Made by a program: the position numbers and the translations under genes. This document shows, piece after piece, positions 37,451 to 47,654 of a stretch of DNA of 64,000 bases; position 1 is the stretch's first letter, and each line of letters opens with the position of its first letter. Below the pieces are notes generated by a model, which was not told the DNA's origin, made no database searches, and saw nothing but the letters and a program-made list of their open reading frames with translations. The DNA comes from Dermacoccus nishinomiyaensis (GTDB lineage Bacteria; Actinomycetota; Actinomycetes; Actinomycetales; Dermatophilaceae). The stretch covers positions 1,302,001 through 1,366,000 of the forward strand of contig NZ_UFXX01000001.1 in the NCBI RefSeq assembly GCF_900447535.1, in the 5' to 3' direction.

Positions 37451-38617
37451 TCAGGCCGTGACGCGACGCCGGTACGCGAGCACCATGGCGGTCGCCGTCA
37501 GTGTGCCGACGATGGCGACGACGAACACGGTGTGGATGTTCGAGACGTCGAGGACGAACGCTCCGAGGGCGGCTCCGCCGGCGATCGCGAAGTTGAAGAT
37601 GCCCGAATCGAGCGCTGCGGCGGGCTCGGCGTAGGGCCCGGCGCTCGTCAGCACCCAGTGCTGCAGCACGACGGCCATCGCGCCACCGAACAGTCCCCAC
37701 ACGCCCATCGCGAGGGCCGCGACGGCGGGGGTTCCCGACAGCATGAGGCCCGCGATGCCGGCCGTCATGCCGCACGTGACGAGCAGCAGCGCGAGCATCG
37801 GGCGACGTCGCATGATGGGCGCTGAGCCGACGTTGCCGAACAACCCGGTGATGCCCATGACGAGCAGCATCGCGCCGACACCCGCGGGGCTGACGTGCGC
37901 GAACTCCTGCAGCGCAGGGCTCGCGTAGGTGTACGCGCAGAACTGCGCGACGACGAGCACCGCCGTCACGAGCAGCGCGAGACGCACCGGGCCGATCGAC
38001 CAGGCGCGGCGGTACCCGTCGGTCGTGAACTTCTCGTCGACGAGCACGCTCGGCACGAGGAACCACAGCGCCACGGCAATGACGAAGCAGAACGCGGCGA
38101 GCGCGTAGAACGCGACGTGCCACGTCCACGTCGTGCCGAGCCACGTGCCGATCGGCACGCCGAGGATCGTCGCTCCCGACGCCCCCGCGAACGCGACGGT
38201 GGTCGCGAGCGCCGCGCGTTCGGGCGCGACGATGCGGGAGGCGACGATGGCGATGAGCGCCCAGAACACGCCGATGCCGAGCCCGGCGCACAAACGCGCT
38301 ACGAGGTAGACGGCGACGTTCGTCGCCATCCCGGACGCCGTGGTCGCGGCCGCGACGACGAGCAGTGCCGTGAAGAGCACGACGCGGCGATCGAGGGTGC
38401 CGATGGCGAGTGACGTCGACAACCCCATGACGCCGGCGACGGCGCCGGCCAGCGTCACGCCGAGGCCTACGGCTCCTTCGGAGGCGCCCAGGTCGTCGCT
38501 GATCAGGGTGAGGACGCCGATCGGCAGCTCCTCGACCGTCACCATCGCGAAGATGCCGAGGGCGAGCACGACCACCCCCGGCCACCCTGACGCCCGCAGA
38601 CCCCTGTGCTCGTTCAT
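37451..38617 (-). CDS. MFS transporter, Bmr/AraJ-like exporter
   Basis: The 388-residue protein has 12 membrane helices. It begins PGVVVLALGIFAMVTVEELP and has the loop 2-3 motif reduced to LDRRVV. The motif C-like AFAGASGATILGVPIG in helix 5 marks the drug:H+ antiporter (DHA1) group, which exports drugs or sugars. GAAGGAGGG precedes the ATG at 38617. It is divergent from the FemX gene across array 4. Confidence 0.85.
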   Translation of the reverse strand: MNEHRGLRASGWPGVVVLALGIFAMVTVEELPIGVLTLISDDLGASEGAVGLGVTLAGAVAGVMGLSTSLAIGTLDRRVVLFTALLVVAAATTASGMATNVAVYLVARLCAGLGIGVFWALIAIVASRIVAPERAALATTVAFAGASGATILGVPIGTWLGTTWTWHVAFYALAAFCFVIAVALWFLVPSVLVDEKFTTDGYRRAWSIGPVRLALLVTAVLVVAQFCAYTYASPALQEFAHVSPAGVGAMLLVMGITGLFGNVGSAPIMRRRPMLALLLVTCGMTAGIAGLMLSGTPAVAALAMGVWGLFGGAMAVVLQHWVLTSAGPYAEPAAALDSGIFNFAIAGGAALGAFVLDVSNIHTVFVVAIVGTLTATAMVLAYRRRVTA

Positions 38618-38992
38618 CGCCCTCCTTCGACAAGATGGCCGCCCCACAGGATCGGGGGCGGCAGATGAATTCCCAGTTTCTCAGACCTGGCGCTCTTGGC
38701 GAATCGCTGCACATCTGGGCGTCAACACCCGCCCCATCTGCGATTCCTGTCCCCATCCGCGATTTTCGTCCACATCTGCGATCCAGCGACCCAACGGCGA
38801 TTCACGGACACATGTGACCGATAAGCGTCGTTGGGTAGGGGCTGATCGGGACCCAGGTGTCGCGCTCGCCGCCCGGCCCGGCTCCGCGCGGTGTCGGCGA
38901 CGTGCCCGACGTCGAGGACGGCGATGCTTGACGCGCGGGGTGGATGCGTCACGATGGAGGGGAACATCCATTCCCGAGACGTAGGACGCACC
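38618..38992. other. Intergenic region holding array 4
   Basis: Most of the 375-bp gap between divergent MFS and femX starts is covered by the 19-bp repeat array (38736-38829). The rest carries no gene or recognised regulatory motif. A possible alternative femX start lies at 38954. Confidence 0.5.
38736..38829. repeat. Intergenic array 4 of 19-bp units
   Basis: Three forward units (ATCTGCGATTCCTGTCCCC, ATCCGCGATTTTCGTCCAC, then a diverged copy) are followed by a partial unit meeting an inverted one at ACACATGTG. Same family as arrays at 4.0, 18.0, 21.5 and 54.3 kb. Confidence 0.8.
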
Positions 38993-40039
38993 GTGACGGC
39001 GCCATCAGCCTCCTCCACCACATCAGCCCCCGACGGCTGGAACGCCTCCGTCGCCGCGAACCCCGACGGCGGCGCATTCTTCCAGCTCGCGGAGTTCGCC
39101 GAGATCAAGGCCGACGCCGGGTGGAGGCCCCGCTTCGTCGACGCGGGCGGGGTCGCCGTCATGGTGCTCGAGCGGATCGTCCCGCCGCTGGGGCGGCTGT
39201 GGTACGTGCCGCAGGGCCCCGGGCTGGCGGAGGGCAGCGACCCGTCGGGCGTGCTGACGGCGCTTGCCGCGCAGGCGAAGAAGCGCCTCGTCTTCGCGAT
39301 CAAGTTCGAGCCGCAGCTCGTCGATTCACCCGAGAACCGGGCGGCGCTCGAGGCCGCGGGCGCTCACCGCACGACCGACGTCCAGCCCACGTTCTCGACG
39401 GTGTGGCTCGACATCCGGCCCGACGCCGAGACCCTGCTCAAGGGCTTCGACTCGAAGGCGCGCTACAACATCCGCCGCGCCGTCAAGGACGGCGTGACGA
39501 CCGCCGAGGTGCCGATCGACGACGCCTCGTGCCGCACGTTCTACGACCTGTTCGTCAAGACGGCCGAGGGGCGTTTCGTCATCCGCCCCTACGAGTACTA
39601 CCGCACGTTCTGGCAGACGTACGGGCGCGACGGCCGCGGCGCCTTCTTCTTCGCCTACTACGAGGGTGAGGTCATCTCGGCAGACTTCGTCATGATCAAC
39701 GGCCACCTCGCGAGCCGCAAGGACGCGGCGTCGGTGCCCGTCAAGAAGGTGCGCGGCGCCGCGGCGCTTCTCGTGCTCGACACGATCAAGGCGCTCAAGG
39801 AGCGCGGCGTCACCGACTACGACCTGTGCGGCGCCCCGCCCTCGGATCGCGCCAAGGACGAGACGCACCCGCTCTACGGCGTCGGACAGTTCAAGACGGG
39901 GTTCAACAAGGAGATCACCGACTACGTCGGCACCTGGCTGCTGCCCGTGATGCCGCTGCAGGCGAAGGCGTGGGAGGCCGGCGTCGAGAAGGCTGTGCGC
40001 AAGGCCCACTTCGTCGTGAAGAAGACGCCGTACTTCTGA
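38993..40039 (+). CDS. FemX/FemAB-type lipid II aminoacyltransferase
   Basis: The 348-residue protein has the two GNAT-like halves of the FemABX fold. Landmarks are FFQLAEFAEIKADAGWRPRF, FDSKARYNIRRAVKDGV, EVISADFVMINGHLASRKDA and the C-terminal LYGVGQFKTGFNKEITDYVG. Such enzymes use aminoacyl-tRNA to add the interpeptide bridge residue to peptidoglycan precursors, as expected in Micrococcales with A-type cross-links. No long coiled-coil arm is present, so it is FemX-like. GTG 38993 is chosen; ATG 38954 would add 13 residues. Confidence 0.85.
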   Translation: MTAPSASSTTSAPDGWNASVAANPDGGAFFQLAEFAEIKADAGWRPRFVDAGGVAVMVLERIVPPLGRLWYVPQGPGLAEGSDPSGVLTALAAQAKKRLVFAIKFEPQLVDSPENRAALEAAGAHRTTDVQPTFSTVWLDIRPDAETLLKGFDSKARYNIRRAVKDGVTTAEVPIDDASCRTFYDLFVKTAEGRFVIRPYEYYRTFWQTYGRDGRGAFFFAYYEGEVISADFVMINGHLASRKDAASVPVKKVRGAAALLVLDTIKALKERGVTDYDLCGAPPSDRAKDETHPLYGVGQFKTGFNKEITDYVGTWLLPVMPLQAKAWEAGVEKAVRKAHFVVKKTPYF

Positions 40040-40100
40040 TCGGCGCCCGCGCATCCTGCGATTCGGGGCGAGATGCCGCGCGGGGCGAGAATAGGCCACG

Positions 40101-42827
40101 ATGAATGCCCCCTTCGACCTCGACGCCATCGGACGCGGGCTGCCCTTCGCGACGGCCACCGCTGAGTTGACGCGCGCTCTCGACGCGGGCGCGTGCGTCG
40201 TCCAGGCCCCGCCCGGCACGGGCAAGACGACGCTCGCGCCGCCGCTCGTCGCGAACTGGCTCGCTGAGCGGGGCGACGCATGGCGCGACGTCGACCCCGC
40301 AGCGGCCCGTGGAGTGACGCCCGGCCGAGCCGGCCGCGTCATCGTCACCCAGCCGCGACGTGTTGCCGTCCGCGCTGCTGCACGGCGTCTGGCCCAGCTG
40401 ACGGGGACGCGTCTCGGTGACGTCGTCGGCTACGCAGTGCGCGGCGAATCCCGCTCGAGCACAGCGACACTCGTCGAGTTCGTCACGCCCGGTCTGCTCG
40501 ATCGGCGCCTGCTCGCCGACCCCGAACTGACGGGCGTCGGCGCCGTCATCCTCGACGAGGTGCATGAGCGCTCGATCGAATCCGACGTCGCGTTCGGCCT
40601 GCTCGCCGACGTACGCGCGCTGCGTGACGATCTCGTCGTCGTCGCGATGTCAGCGACGCTCGACGCACCGCGTTTCGCCGATCTCCTCGCCGCGACCACC
40701 ACGTCGGGTGAGGCACCCCTCGTCGATTGCCCGTCTGCGCTGCACCCGCTCGACGTGCGATGGGCGCCGTTCGACTCGCCCCGCCTCGACGCGCGCGGCG
40801 TCACCCGGGCCTTCCTCGAGCACGTCGCGCGCATCACGACCCGCGCGCTGGATGATGCCGACACTCATGCCGGCGGGCGTGGCACTGCCGCAGCGACGGA
40901 CGCCGTCGCCAACTTGGCCGGCTTGCGGGGCTGCGACGCGCTCGTCTTCCTCCCAGGTGCGCGCGAGGTGTCGATCGTCGCCGAGCAGGTGCGGCAACTG
41001 CGCCCCGAACTCGACGTGCTCGAACTGCACGGGCGCATCGACGCTGCCGAGCAGGATCGCGCGACGGCCGGTCGCGGACCCGGCGAACCGCGCCGCGTCG
41101 TCGTCTCCACCGCCCTCGCGGAGTCGTCACTGACGGTGCCCGGCGTGCGCCTCGTCGTCGACGCCGGGCTCTCGCGCGAACCTCGACGCGACGTCGCGCG
41201 CGGCATGAACGGCCTTGTCACCGTGGCGTGTTCGCGCGCCAGCGCGGTGCAGCGTGCCGGCCGTGCGGCCCGTCTCGGGCCCGGCATGGCGGTGCGTTGC
41301 TACGACGAGCAGACGTTCGCGCGCATGCCCGAGCATGTCACGCCCGAGATGGCGACGAGCGACCTCACCGACGTCGCCCTGACGTTCGCGGCGTGGGGCA
41401 CGCCGGGCGGCACCGGGCTTTCCCTGCCGACGCAACCACCTGCGCCCGCCCTGCGCGAGGCGACGCACACCCTCGTCGGCCTGGGCGCGCTCGACGCTGA
41501 CGGTCGCATCACCGCCCTCGGCAGGACGCTCGTCGAGGTACCCGCCGACCCGCGGCTCGCCCGCGCCTTGCTCGTCGCGGCCGAGCGAATCGGCGCCCGA
41601 TCGGCCGCGGAATACGTCGCTGCACTCGCCGACGACGTCCGCTCGAGGGACGCCGACCTCGACCACGCGATCGCCGAGCTGCAGGGGCCGGCCCGTTCGC
41701 GGTGGGTGCGCGAGAGCGAACGCCTCACACGCGTCGTCGCGGCCGGCTCGAACGACGCCGGCGCCACCCCGGACCCCGGGTGGGCGCCCGGACACGCCGC
41801 GGCATCTCGACGGGCTCGCTCCGTGGACGCCGAGACCGAGAGCGACGCCGGTCTCGTCATCGCTCTTGCGTATCCGGAACGCGTGGCGCATCGCGTCGCC
41901 GAGGGCGTCTACCTCACGGCGTCGGGAACCCGTGCGGGGCTAGACGATTCACCGTTGACCGAGTGTGAGTGGTTGGCTGTCGCGGACGTCGCGCGTTCCG
42001 ATGGTCGCGCCGCGCGTGGGACGGGCGCCGTCATCCGGTTGGCGGCCCCGATCACTCGACCGATCGCGGAGGACGCAGCGTCGCACCTGCTCGTCGACGA
42101 GGTGCGCGCGACGTGGGACGCGACCTCCGGCAAGATCGTGGGGCGGCGCGTCAAGGCGCTCGGCGCGATCGAGTTCTCGGCGACACCAACGTCCCCGACG
42201 CCGGAGGTGGCGCGACAAGCCGTCGCGAATGCTCTTGCAGCGCAGAGGCTTTCGTTGCTGACATGGAGCGATGCTGCAGCGGCGCTGCGACGTCGTCTGG
42301 CTTTCCTGCACCACCACCTCGCCGACCCGTGGCCCGCGATGGACGACGACACACTGCTCGCCCGACTCGACGATTGGCTCGCCCCGGAGCTCGACCGCCT
42401 CGCCCGTGGGGGGAAGCTCGCCTCCATCGACCTGACGGAACCGCTGCGTCGCCTGCTGCCCTGGCCCGACGCGACACGTCTCGACGAGTTGGCACCCGAG
42501 CGGCTGCGTGTGCCCAGCGGCTCCAGCGTGCGCATCACCTACCCACCTCTCGACGAACCGGGCGGCCCGCCCATCGTCGCAGTGAAACTGCAGGAGTGCT
42601 TCGGGCTGACGCAGACCCCGCGCCTCGCCGACGGGCGCGCACCTGTGCTGTTCCACCTGCTGTCGCCTGGGCAGCGACCCGTCGCCGTCACCGACGACCT
42701 CGCCTCGTTCTGGGCCGGGCCCTACGCGGGCGTGCGCGCCGACATGCGCGGCCGCTACCCGAAGCATCCGTGGCCCGAGGACCCTCTCACACACGTCGCG
42801 ACGGCGAAGACGAAGAACCGCCTCTGA
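40101..42827 (+). CDS. hrpB: ATP-dependent helicase HrpB
   Basis: The 908-residue DEAH-family helicase has Walker A APPGTGKTT, the DEVHER box (ILDEVHERSIESD), SAT (VAMSATL), the motif V/VI region VVVSTALAESSLTVPGV and QRAGRAARLGPG. A C-terminal HrpB-specific domain carries ITYPPLDEPGGPP and ends in RYPKHPWPEDP. HrpB is common in proteobacteria and many actinobacteria; the cellular role is poorly defined. The length is typical (about 800-900). Confidence 0.92.
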   Translation: MNAPFDLDAIGRGLPFATATAELTRALDAGACVVQAPPGTGKTTLAPPLVANWLAERGDAWRDVDPAAARGVTPGRAGRVIVTQPRRVAVRAAARRLAQLTGTRLGDVVGYAVRGESRSSTATLVEFVTPGLLDRRLLADPELTGVGAVILDEVHERSIESDVAFGLLADVRALRDDLVVVAMSATLDAPRFADLLAATTTSGEAPLVDCPSALHPLDVRWAPFDSPRLDARGVTRAFLEHVARITTRALDDADTHAGGRGTAAATDAVANLAGLRGCDALVFLPGAREVSIVAEQVRQLRPELDVLELHGRIDAAEQDRATAGRGPGEPRRVVVSTALAESSLTVPGVRLVVDAGLSREPRRDVARGMNGLVTVACSRASAVQRAGRAARLGPGMAVRCYDEQTFARMPEHVTPEMATSDLTDVALTFAAWGTPGGTGLSLPTQPPAPALREATHTLVGLGALDADGRITALGRTLVEVPADPRLARALLVAAERIGARSAAEYVAALADDVRSRDADLDHAIAELQGPARSRWVRESERLTRVVAAGSNDAGATPDPGWAPGHAAASRRARSVDAETESDAGLVIALAYPERVAHRVAEGVYLTASGTRAGLDDSPLTECEWLAVADVARSDGRAARGTGAVIRLAAPITRPIAEDAASHLLVDEVRATWDATSGKIVGRRVKALGAIEFSATPTSPTPEVARQAVANALAAQRLSLLTWSDAAAALRRRLAFLHHHLADPWPAMDDDTLLARLDDWLAPELDRLARGGKLASIDLTEPLRRLLPWPDATRLDELAPERLRVPSGSSVRITYPPLDEPGGPPIVAVKLQECFGLTQTPRLADGRAPVLFHLLSPGQRPVAVTDDLASFWAGPYAGVRADMRGRYPKHPWPEDPLTHVATAKTKNRL

Positions 42828-42857
42828 CGCCCGGCGGCACTTCGGAGGCACAATCCT

Positions 42858-42934
42858 GCATGGCCGAGTTGCAGTCCCCCAACTCCCAACTCGAGGGCCG
42901 CAACCCCGCATGGCTGAGTTGCAGTCCGCAACTC
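42858..42934. repeat. Pair of direct repeats, each a small hairpin (REP-like)
   Basis: Two copies of GCATGGCYGAGTTGCAGTCC, starting at 42858 and 42908, 50 bp apart. Each can fold as GAGTTG(C) ... (G)CAACTC. They follow hrpB and resemble short extragenic palindromic repeats. Confidence 0.65.
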
Positions 42935-43003
42935 ACCGGCCGACAGCCTCAACCCGCCTGGCGACGCCGCAGCTCTGACGTCCGCGTCACGCCGGCGCAG
43001 CCG

Positions 43004-43624
43004 TCACTCCTCGTGCAGCCACTCGTCGAGCACGCGGGTGGTGAACGGCAGCATGATGTAGGTCATGAGCGGCGTGAGGATCGACGTCTGGATCAGCGTG
43101 CGCAACACGACGTGCAGGCTCGCGATGTGCGGCTGCAGCAGGTAGGCGGCAAGCACCGACATCGGGAAGAACACCGCCCAGATCATCGTGGCCTGCTTCC
43201 ACCGCGGCGGCGCGAGACGACGGCCGGGCGCGGGCGCTTCGCCGGGCAGGACGACGTCACTGCTGTGCGACGGCTCGTCGAACCATCCCTCGATGCCGAC
43301 GCGCTTCTCGCCGCGGGTGTGCTGCACGATGTCCGCACCGAACGACAACCACCAGGCGCGCTCGGGGCTGCGATCCCACGCGTCGAGGCACGCCTGATTG
43401 CGGAAACGACACAGCATGTGCCATTCCTGCGAGTTGCTCGACGAGCGCACCCACCCGGTGCCGAGGAAGCCCTCGAACTTCTCCGCCATCGCCATGCCGG
43501 CATGCACCCAGGCCAGCACCTGAGTCTCGTTGTCGGTGCTCATGTGGCGCGTGAACGACACCGTCACGGGCGCCTCGTCAGGCGCGGTCGGCGCGGCAGC
43601 GACAGCATTCGTCATACCCGTCAT
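43004..43624 (-). CDS. Antibiotic biosynthesis monooxygenase-like domain with C-terminal membrane segments
   Basis: The 206-residue protein starts with an ABM-type dimeric alpha/beta barrel (VTVSFTRHMSTDNETQVLAW ... EFEGFLG-like segment EKFEGFLGTGWVRSS, EWHMLCRFRNQACLDAW). After about residue 145 two hydrophobic segments follow (ATMIWAVFFPMSVLAAYLL; LHVVLRTLIQTSILTPLMTY). ABM domains bind small aromatic or quinone substrates, and this layout with membrane helices is common in actinobacteria. Function unproved. Two close ATGs are possible (43624, 43615). Confidence 0.7.
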   Translation of the reverse strand: MTGMTNAVAAAPTAPDEAPVTVSFTRHMSTDNETQVLAWVHAGMAMAEKFEGFLGTGWVRSSSNSQEWHMLCRFRNQACLDAWDRSPERAWWLSFGADIVQHTRGEKRVGIEGWFDEPSHSSDVVLPGEAPAPGRRLAPPRWKQATMIWAVFFPMSVLAAYLLQPHIASLHVVLRTLIQTSILTPLMTYIMLPFTTRVLDEWLHEE

Positions 43625-43778
43625 CGTCGGGCATGCACGGCGCAGACAACGAACCGAACCGGTGTCACATGCGTCACGCCGACGACGCTCGCCGCCCAGG
43701 CAGCACGCCCTGGGCACCCGTACCGCCCACCCTCATCACCCCCACGACGATCGGCGCTCGCCGCCCGCGCGGCGCACC

Positions 43779-45872
43779 TCAGATGTTCATCTCGTCCGCC
43801 CTCGTCACGGGGGCATCGCACACGAAGCCCCGGCACACGTACGCCGTCGCCTGGCCGTCGACCGCAGGGCGATCTGCCAGCAACGGCACCCCGCCGGCGT
43901 CGGCAGCGCCACGAACACGCACCAACCCCGGACTCGTCGAACGCCAGGCGCGCAGCCACATCTCATCCGCCTCGGCCGCATCAGGCGGCCCATCGACGGA
44001 CCCCGCAGCCGCACCCCCATCCGCAGGGTCGACGACGGCGACCTGCACCGGCCCCGCAGCGAGCGCCTCCGCCGCAGCGAGCGCCCAGCCGGCGAACCGC
44101 GGGTTCGACGCCATCACACCCACGAGGCCGGACAGGCAGGCAAGAGCTCGCTCGCGGTATTCGCCGTGCCCCGTCAGAGCGAACGCCATGACGTACGCCG
44201 AGGCGAGCGACGACGCGCCGCACGGTTCGGCGTTGTCGCCGTCGGAGCGCGGCCTGATGAAGAGCTGCGACGCGTCCGACCCCGTGTCGTACACGGTGTC
44301 GCCGTCGAAGAACAGGCGCGCCGCGTCGTCGAGCAGACCGATCGCCACCTCGGCATGGCGCGTCTCGCCATTCGCCTGATGCAGCACCAACAGCCCCTCG
44401 GCGAGGTTGCCGTAGTCATCGGCGCAGGCGAGCGCCTCGCTCACCCGGCCTTTGAGCGACGCCCGCCGCAACCGCCCGTCGACGACGTGGGTCGCGAGCA
44501 CGACGTCAGCCGCCTCCCGCGCCGCCGCCACCCACGAGGGTTGTTCGAGGATCATCCCGGCCTCGGCGAGCGCGGCGATGGCGAGGCCGTTCCATGACGT
44601 GACGACCTTGTCGTCACGGGCCGGCTGCGGGCGCTCGGCCCGCACCGAGCGCAGCCTGGCCCGAACGTCTGACCACCACGCGTCCGGGGAGCGGTCACCC
44701 AGCACCTCGGGCGAGAAAAGCTCGGCGGGGTCACGACGCAGCTGCAGGGTCGAGCGGCCGTCTTCGAACGTGCCGTGAAGGGTGACGCCGAGAAGCTCAG
44801 CGGCGCGCGCGCCGTCGCCGCGGCCCAGCACCTCGACGAGCTCCTCCGCGTTCCATACGTAGGTGAGGCCTTCGACGCCGTCGGTGTCAGCATCCAGCGC
44901 GGAGGCAAACGCCCCCTCACTGGTGCCGAGGCGCCGCATGATGAAGTCGGCCGCCTCGTAGGTCACGCGACGCGCCCAGTCGTCGCCGGTCGCGCGCCAC
45001 AGATGCGCGTACACCCGCAGCAGTTGCGCGTTGTCGTACAGCATCTTCTCGAAGTGCGGCACGACCCAGTCGGCGTCGACGCTGTAGCGCGCGAACCCTC
45101 CGTCGAGCTGGTCGTACATGCCACCGCGCGCCATCGCCTCGCCCGTGCGGCGAGCCATCGCGAGGGCGTCCGCGTCGCCCGTGCGGGCGTGGTGACGCAG
45201 CAGGTGCTCGAGCGTCATCGACGGCGGGAACTTGGGCGCGCCACCGAAGCCGCCCCGGCCGTCGTCGAACTGGCGACGCAGGCCGACGACGGCACGCGTC
45301 AGATCGACCCCCACGAGCTGTCGTTCAGCCCGATCGCCCTGCCCGAGCAGGTCATCTCCCCCAGGCCCCAAACCCGTCGCGTCGGCAGGCGAGCGCGTCT
45401 GCATCGCCTCGACGATGGAACGCGCTGCTCCCTCGACGCGCGCCCGATCGTCACGCCACAACTCACCGATCGAGTGCAGCAGCGACGAGAACTGCTCACG
45501 CGGGAAGTAGGTTCCGGCGTAGAAGGGCTCACCGTCCGGCGTCAGCAACACCGTCATCGGCCAGCCGCCGTGCCCGGTGAGCGCCTGCGTGACGTTCATG
45601 TAGACGGCGTCGACGTCGGGGCGCTCCTCACGATCGACCTTGACCGCGACGAACCCCTCGGCGAGCTGCGCCGCGATGGCTGCGTCCTCGAACGACTCGT
45701 GCGCCATGACGTGGCACCAGTGGCACGCCGCGTAGCCGACGGACAGCAGCACGGGCACGTCACGATGTCGTGCCTCGGCGAACGCCTCGTCACCCCATTC
45801 GTGCCAGTCGACGGGGTTGTCGGCGTGCTGGCGCAGGTAGGGGCTCAGCGAGGCAGCGAGTCGGTTGGCCAT
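43779..45872 (-). CDS. Thioredoxin-domain protein of the YyaL/SSP411 (DUF255) family
   Basis: The 697-residue protein starts with the conserved [21 protein letters not shown] thioredoxin-like domain follows with the CxxC motif [17 protein letters not shown] and [14 protein letters not shown]. The rest is an (alpha/alpha)6-barrel-like region with [38 protein letters not shown] and [19 protein letters not shown]. This family is widespread with unclear biochemical function, possibly a sugar epimerase-like fold. Length is normal. Confidence 0.9.
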   Translation of the reverse strand: MANRLAASLSPYLRQHADNPVDWHEWGDEAFAEARHRDVPVLLSVGYAACHWCHVMAHESFEDAAIAAQLAEGFVAVKVDREERPDVDAVYMNVTQALTGHGGWPMTVLLTPDGEPFYAGTYFPREQFSSLLHSIGELWRDDRARVEGAARSIVEAMQTRSPADATGLGPGGDDLLGQGDRAERQLVGVDLTRAVVGLRRQFDDGRGGFGGAPKFPPSMTLEHLLRHHARTGDADALAMARRTGEAMARGGMYDQLDGGFARYSVDADWVVPHFEKMLYDNAQLLRVYAHLWRATGDDWARRVTYEAADFIMRRLGTSEGAFASALDADTDGVEGLTYVWNAEELVEVLGRGDGARAAELLGVTLHGTFEDGRSTLQLRRDPAELFSPEVLGDRSPDAWWSDVRARLRSVRAERPQPARDDKVVTSWNGLAIAALAEAGMILEQPSWVAAAREAADVVLATHVVDGRLRRASLKGRVSEALACADDYGNLAEGLLVLHQANGETRHAEVAIGLLDDAARLFFDGDTVYDTGSDASQLFIRPRSDGDNAEPCGASSLASAYVMAFALTGHGEYRERALACLSGLVGVMASNPRFAGWALAAAEALAAGPVQVAVVDPADGGAAAGSVDGPPDAAEADEMWLRAWRSTSPGLVRVRGAADAGGVPLLADRPAVDGQATAYVCRGFVCDAPVTRADEMNI

Positions 45873-45931
45873 GACCCCAAGCTAGGCCCCGACACCGACA
45901 ACCGCGTCATCCCAAGGGATTCAGCATGCAG

Positions 45932-45967
45932 AGCGCCCCCGTCACGATCATCACGTGAAGGGGGCGC
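45932..45967. terminator. Terminator hairpin
   Basis: GCGCCCCCGTCACG pairs with CGTGA-A-GGGGGCGC with one mismatch, downstream of the small membrane-protein gene on the minus strand. Confidence 0.65.
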
Positions 45968-45986
45968 ACATCGTCAGGTATCCGGT

Positions 45987-46172
45987 TCAGGCGGCCCGCG
46001 ACAACTCGGCCGCCGGCTCGAGCGCCGCGACGGGCGCCTCGTCGGTCTCAGCGTCCGGCGTGACCATGACGTCGTCGAACATCCGTGTCTCGACTCCCGC
46101 CATCACGAAGACGAGAACGAACATGGTCACGACGACGAGAACGGCCAGACCCAACGCTGCTCCAAGGCTCAT
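45987..46172 (-). CDS. Small single-span membrane protein
   Basis: The 61-residue product has one long hydrophobic helix at residues 5-25 (AALGLAVLVVVTMFVLVFVM), followed by an acidic C-terminal tail (DAETDEAPVAALEPAAEL). No homologous family is recognised. GGTGGAGG lies just before the ATG, though the spacing is short, and a hairpin follows the gene. Coding is plausible but not proved. Confidence 0.45.
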   Translation of the reverse strand: MSLGAALGLAVLVVVTMFVLVFVMAGVETRMFDDVMVTPDAETDEAPVAALEPAAELSRAA

Positions 46173-46236
46173 GCCTCCACCCTGACAGGTTTGCGCTCAT
46201 AGCGGAACCCCGACGCGCGGCGGGGGATGGTTGCAT

Positions 46237-46248
46237 TGACATATGTCA
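46237..46248. promoter_or_regulatory. Perfect palindrome, possible operator
   Basis: TGACATATGTCA, 65 bp upstream of the small membrane-protein gene (minus strand). Candidate binding site for an unknown dimeric regulator. AT-rich compared with its surroundings. Confidence 0.25.
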
Positions 46249-46323
46249 CATTCGCCGGAGCCCGGGCGGCCGACGCGCGGAGGCACGCCTTCATCGTGAC
46301 GCCATCGCAGCGCCATCAGGCGG

Positions 46324-47487
46324 TCACCGGCCCGACGCGTCCCGTTCCACCAGCTCGCGCATGGCACGCTCCTGCTCGGACGATCCCCACTCGACGTCGT
46401 CGAGCAGCCGGTGGGTCTCGTCGATGACGCGCTGCACGCCCGCCTCGGAGATCAACCCCAACTCGTGAGCCTTGGCGGCCGCACCGACGTAGGTGTCGAC
46501 CACCCAGATCCCCTTCGCGGCGAGTTCGGCGCGGCGTCCGGCATCCAGGGCCACGACGTCGTGGATGAAGACGGCCTTGACGACGTCACCGTGCGCCTGC
46601 AAGATCTGCTCGCCGACGGCGATGTCCCCCTGCCCCGAATCGCCGACGAACACGAGGTCGTACTCGGGAAACAAGGTCGCGTAGTGCGCGATGTTGGCGA
46701 CCTTCTTCGCGGCCATCGCGTCGTGCGTCGCGAGATGGAAGATGCTGCCCGTCATGATCGACAGATCCGCGAACCCGGCCTTGGTGAGTGACTCGCGGCT
46801 GTAGCTCTTCATCAACCCCAGGGCATCCGCAGGCCGCGCCGTGACGAACGTCAGGTCACCGCGCGAGAGCGGCGCGTCACGAGGTCCGAGGTCGAGTGCT
46901 TCGTAGAACGCGATGATGCCCGGGATGACGGTTCCGCGCGGGTAACGCGTCTCGTGGATCTTCGCCAGGGCGGTGTCGTCGATGTCGGACAGGGTCTTCG
47001 CCTGCCGCTCACCCTCGAGCGACGAGGACGCGGCGAAGTGGTCGAGAATCTCGGCGCGGATGACGTCGTCGTCGATGTCGGCGAAGACGAGACCCTCCAG
47101 ATCGTGTCGGCCCTTCGCGAGGTTGAGCGTGTTCTTCAGGTGCGTCAGGTCGTTGCCCGTGTGGGCGAGCAGCATGTCACGGGTCGCGCCCTCCATAGCA
47201 GCCGACGTCGCGCCGCCCTGCATCCCGTGGATGACGGCGACCTGCGCCGCCATGCTCAACTCGTGACGCCTCGTGCGGGCGAGCAACTCGATGAGGGCGG
47301 TCTCGTTGTCGGGGCCGATGAGGCGGTCGTCCATGTCGTCGAACAGCTTGGTCGCGTCGACGTTCTCGAGGACGTCGTTCAGCTCACCGGCGGGCGCCTC
47401 GCGCAGCAGCGTGAGGATCTGCTTCTCATCACGCCGCCCCGTCGGGCCGTCGAGAAGAGAATTGACGAGATCGAGCGTGGCACCCAC
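46324..47487 (-). CDS. App1-type phosphatase domain protein (DUF2183-like)
   Basis: Residues from about 185 on form an HAD-like App1 catalytic domain: LSDIDDTALAKI (DxDxT-type nucleophile), YPRGTVIPGIIAFYEALD, LTFVTARPADALG, and FVGDSGQGDIAVGEQIL for the last acidic motif. Yeast App1 is a phosphatidate phosphatase; bacterial members may act on phospholipids or phosphoproteins. The first 120 residues are helical with a repeat-like DEKQILTLLREAPAGELNDV that may be a protein-binding module. 387 residues; no signal peptide. Confidence 0.75.
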   Translation of the reverse strand: MGATLDLVNSLLDGPTGRRDEKQILTLLREAPAGELNDVLENVDATKLFDDMDDRLIGPDNETALIELLARTRRHELSMAAQVAVIHGMQGGATSAAMEGATRDMLLAHTGNDLTHLKNTLNLAKGRHDLEGLVFADIDDDVIRAEILDHFAASSSLEGERQAKTLSDIDDTALAKIHETRYPRGTVIPGIIAFYEALDLGPRDAPLSRGDLTFVTARPADALGLMKSYSRESLTKAGFADLSIMTGSIFHLATHDAMAAKKVANIAHYATLFPEYDLVFVGDSGQGDIAVGEQILQAHGDVVKAVFIHDVVALDAGRRAELAAKGIWVVDTYVGAAAKAHELGLISEAGVQRVIDETHRLLDDVEWGSSEQERAMRELVERDASGR

Positions 47488-47654
47488 GAGGCCTCCCCTG
47501 GCCGAACGGCTGACGGCAGCCGATCACGGCGCCACCCGGGCGCACCACGCCCGCGGCGACAGCTTATCGAGCCTCGACGCGGCGCCCCGCACCTCACCGA
47601 CACACCGCGCGGGATACTCGCCCGCCCGCGAGTTCGGCGTGCCACAGTGAGTGC

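Noticed and set aside
41969-44191. A 740-codon plus-strand frame over the end of hrpB and beyond
   Set aside because: Arg/Pro-rich out-of-frame translation that crosses three genes.
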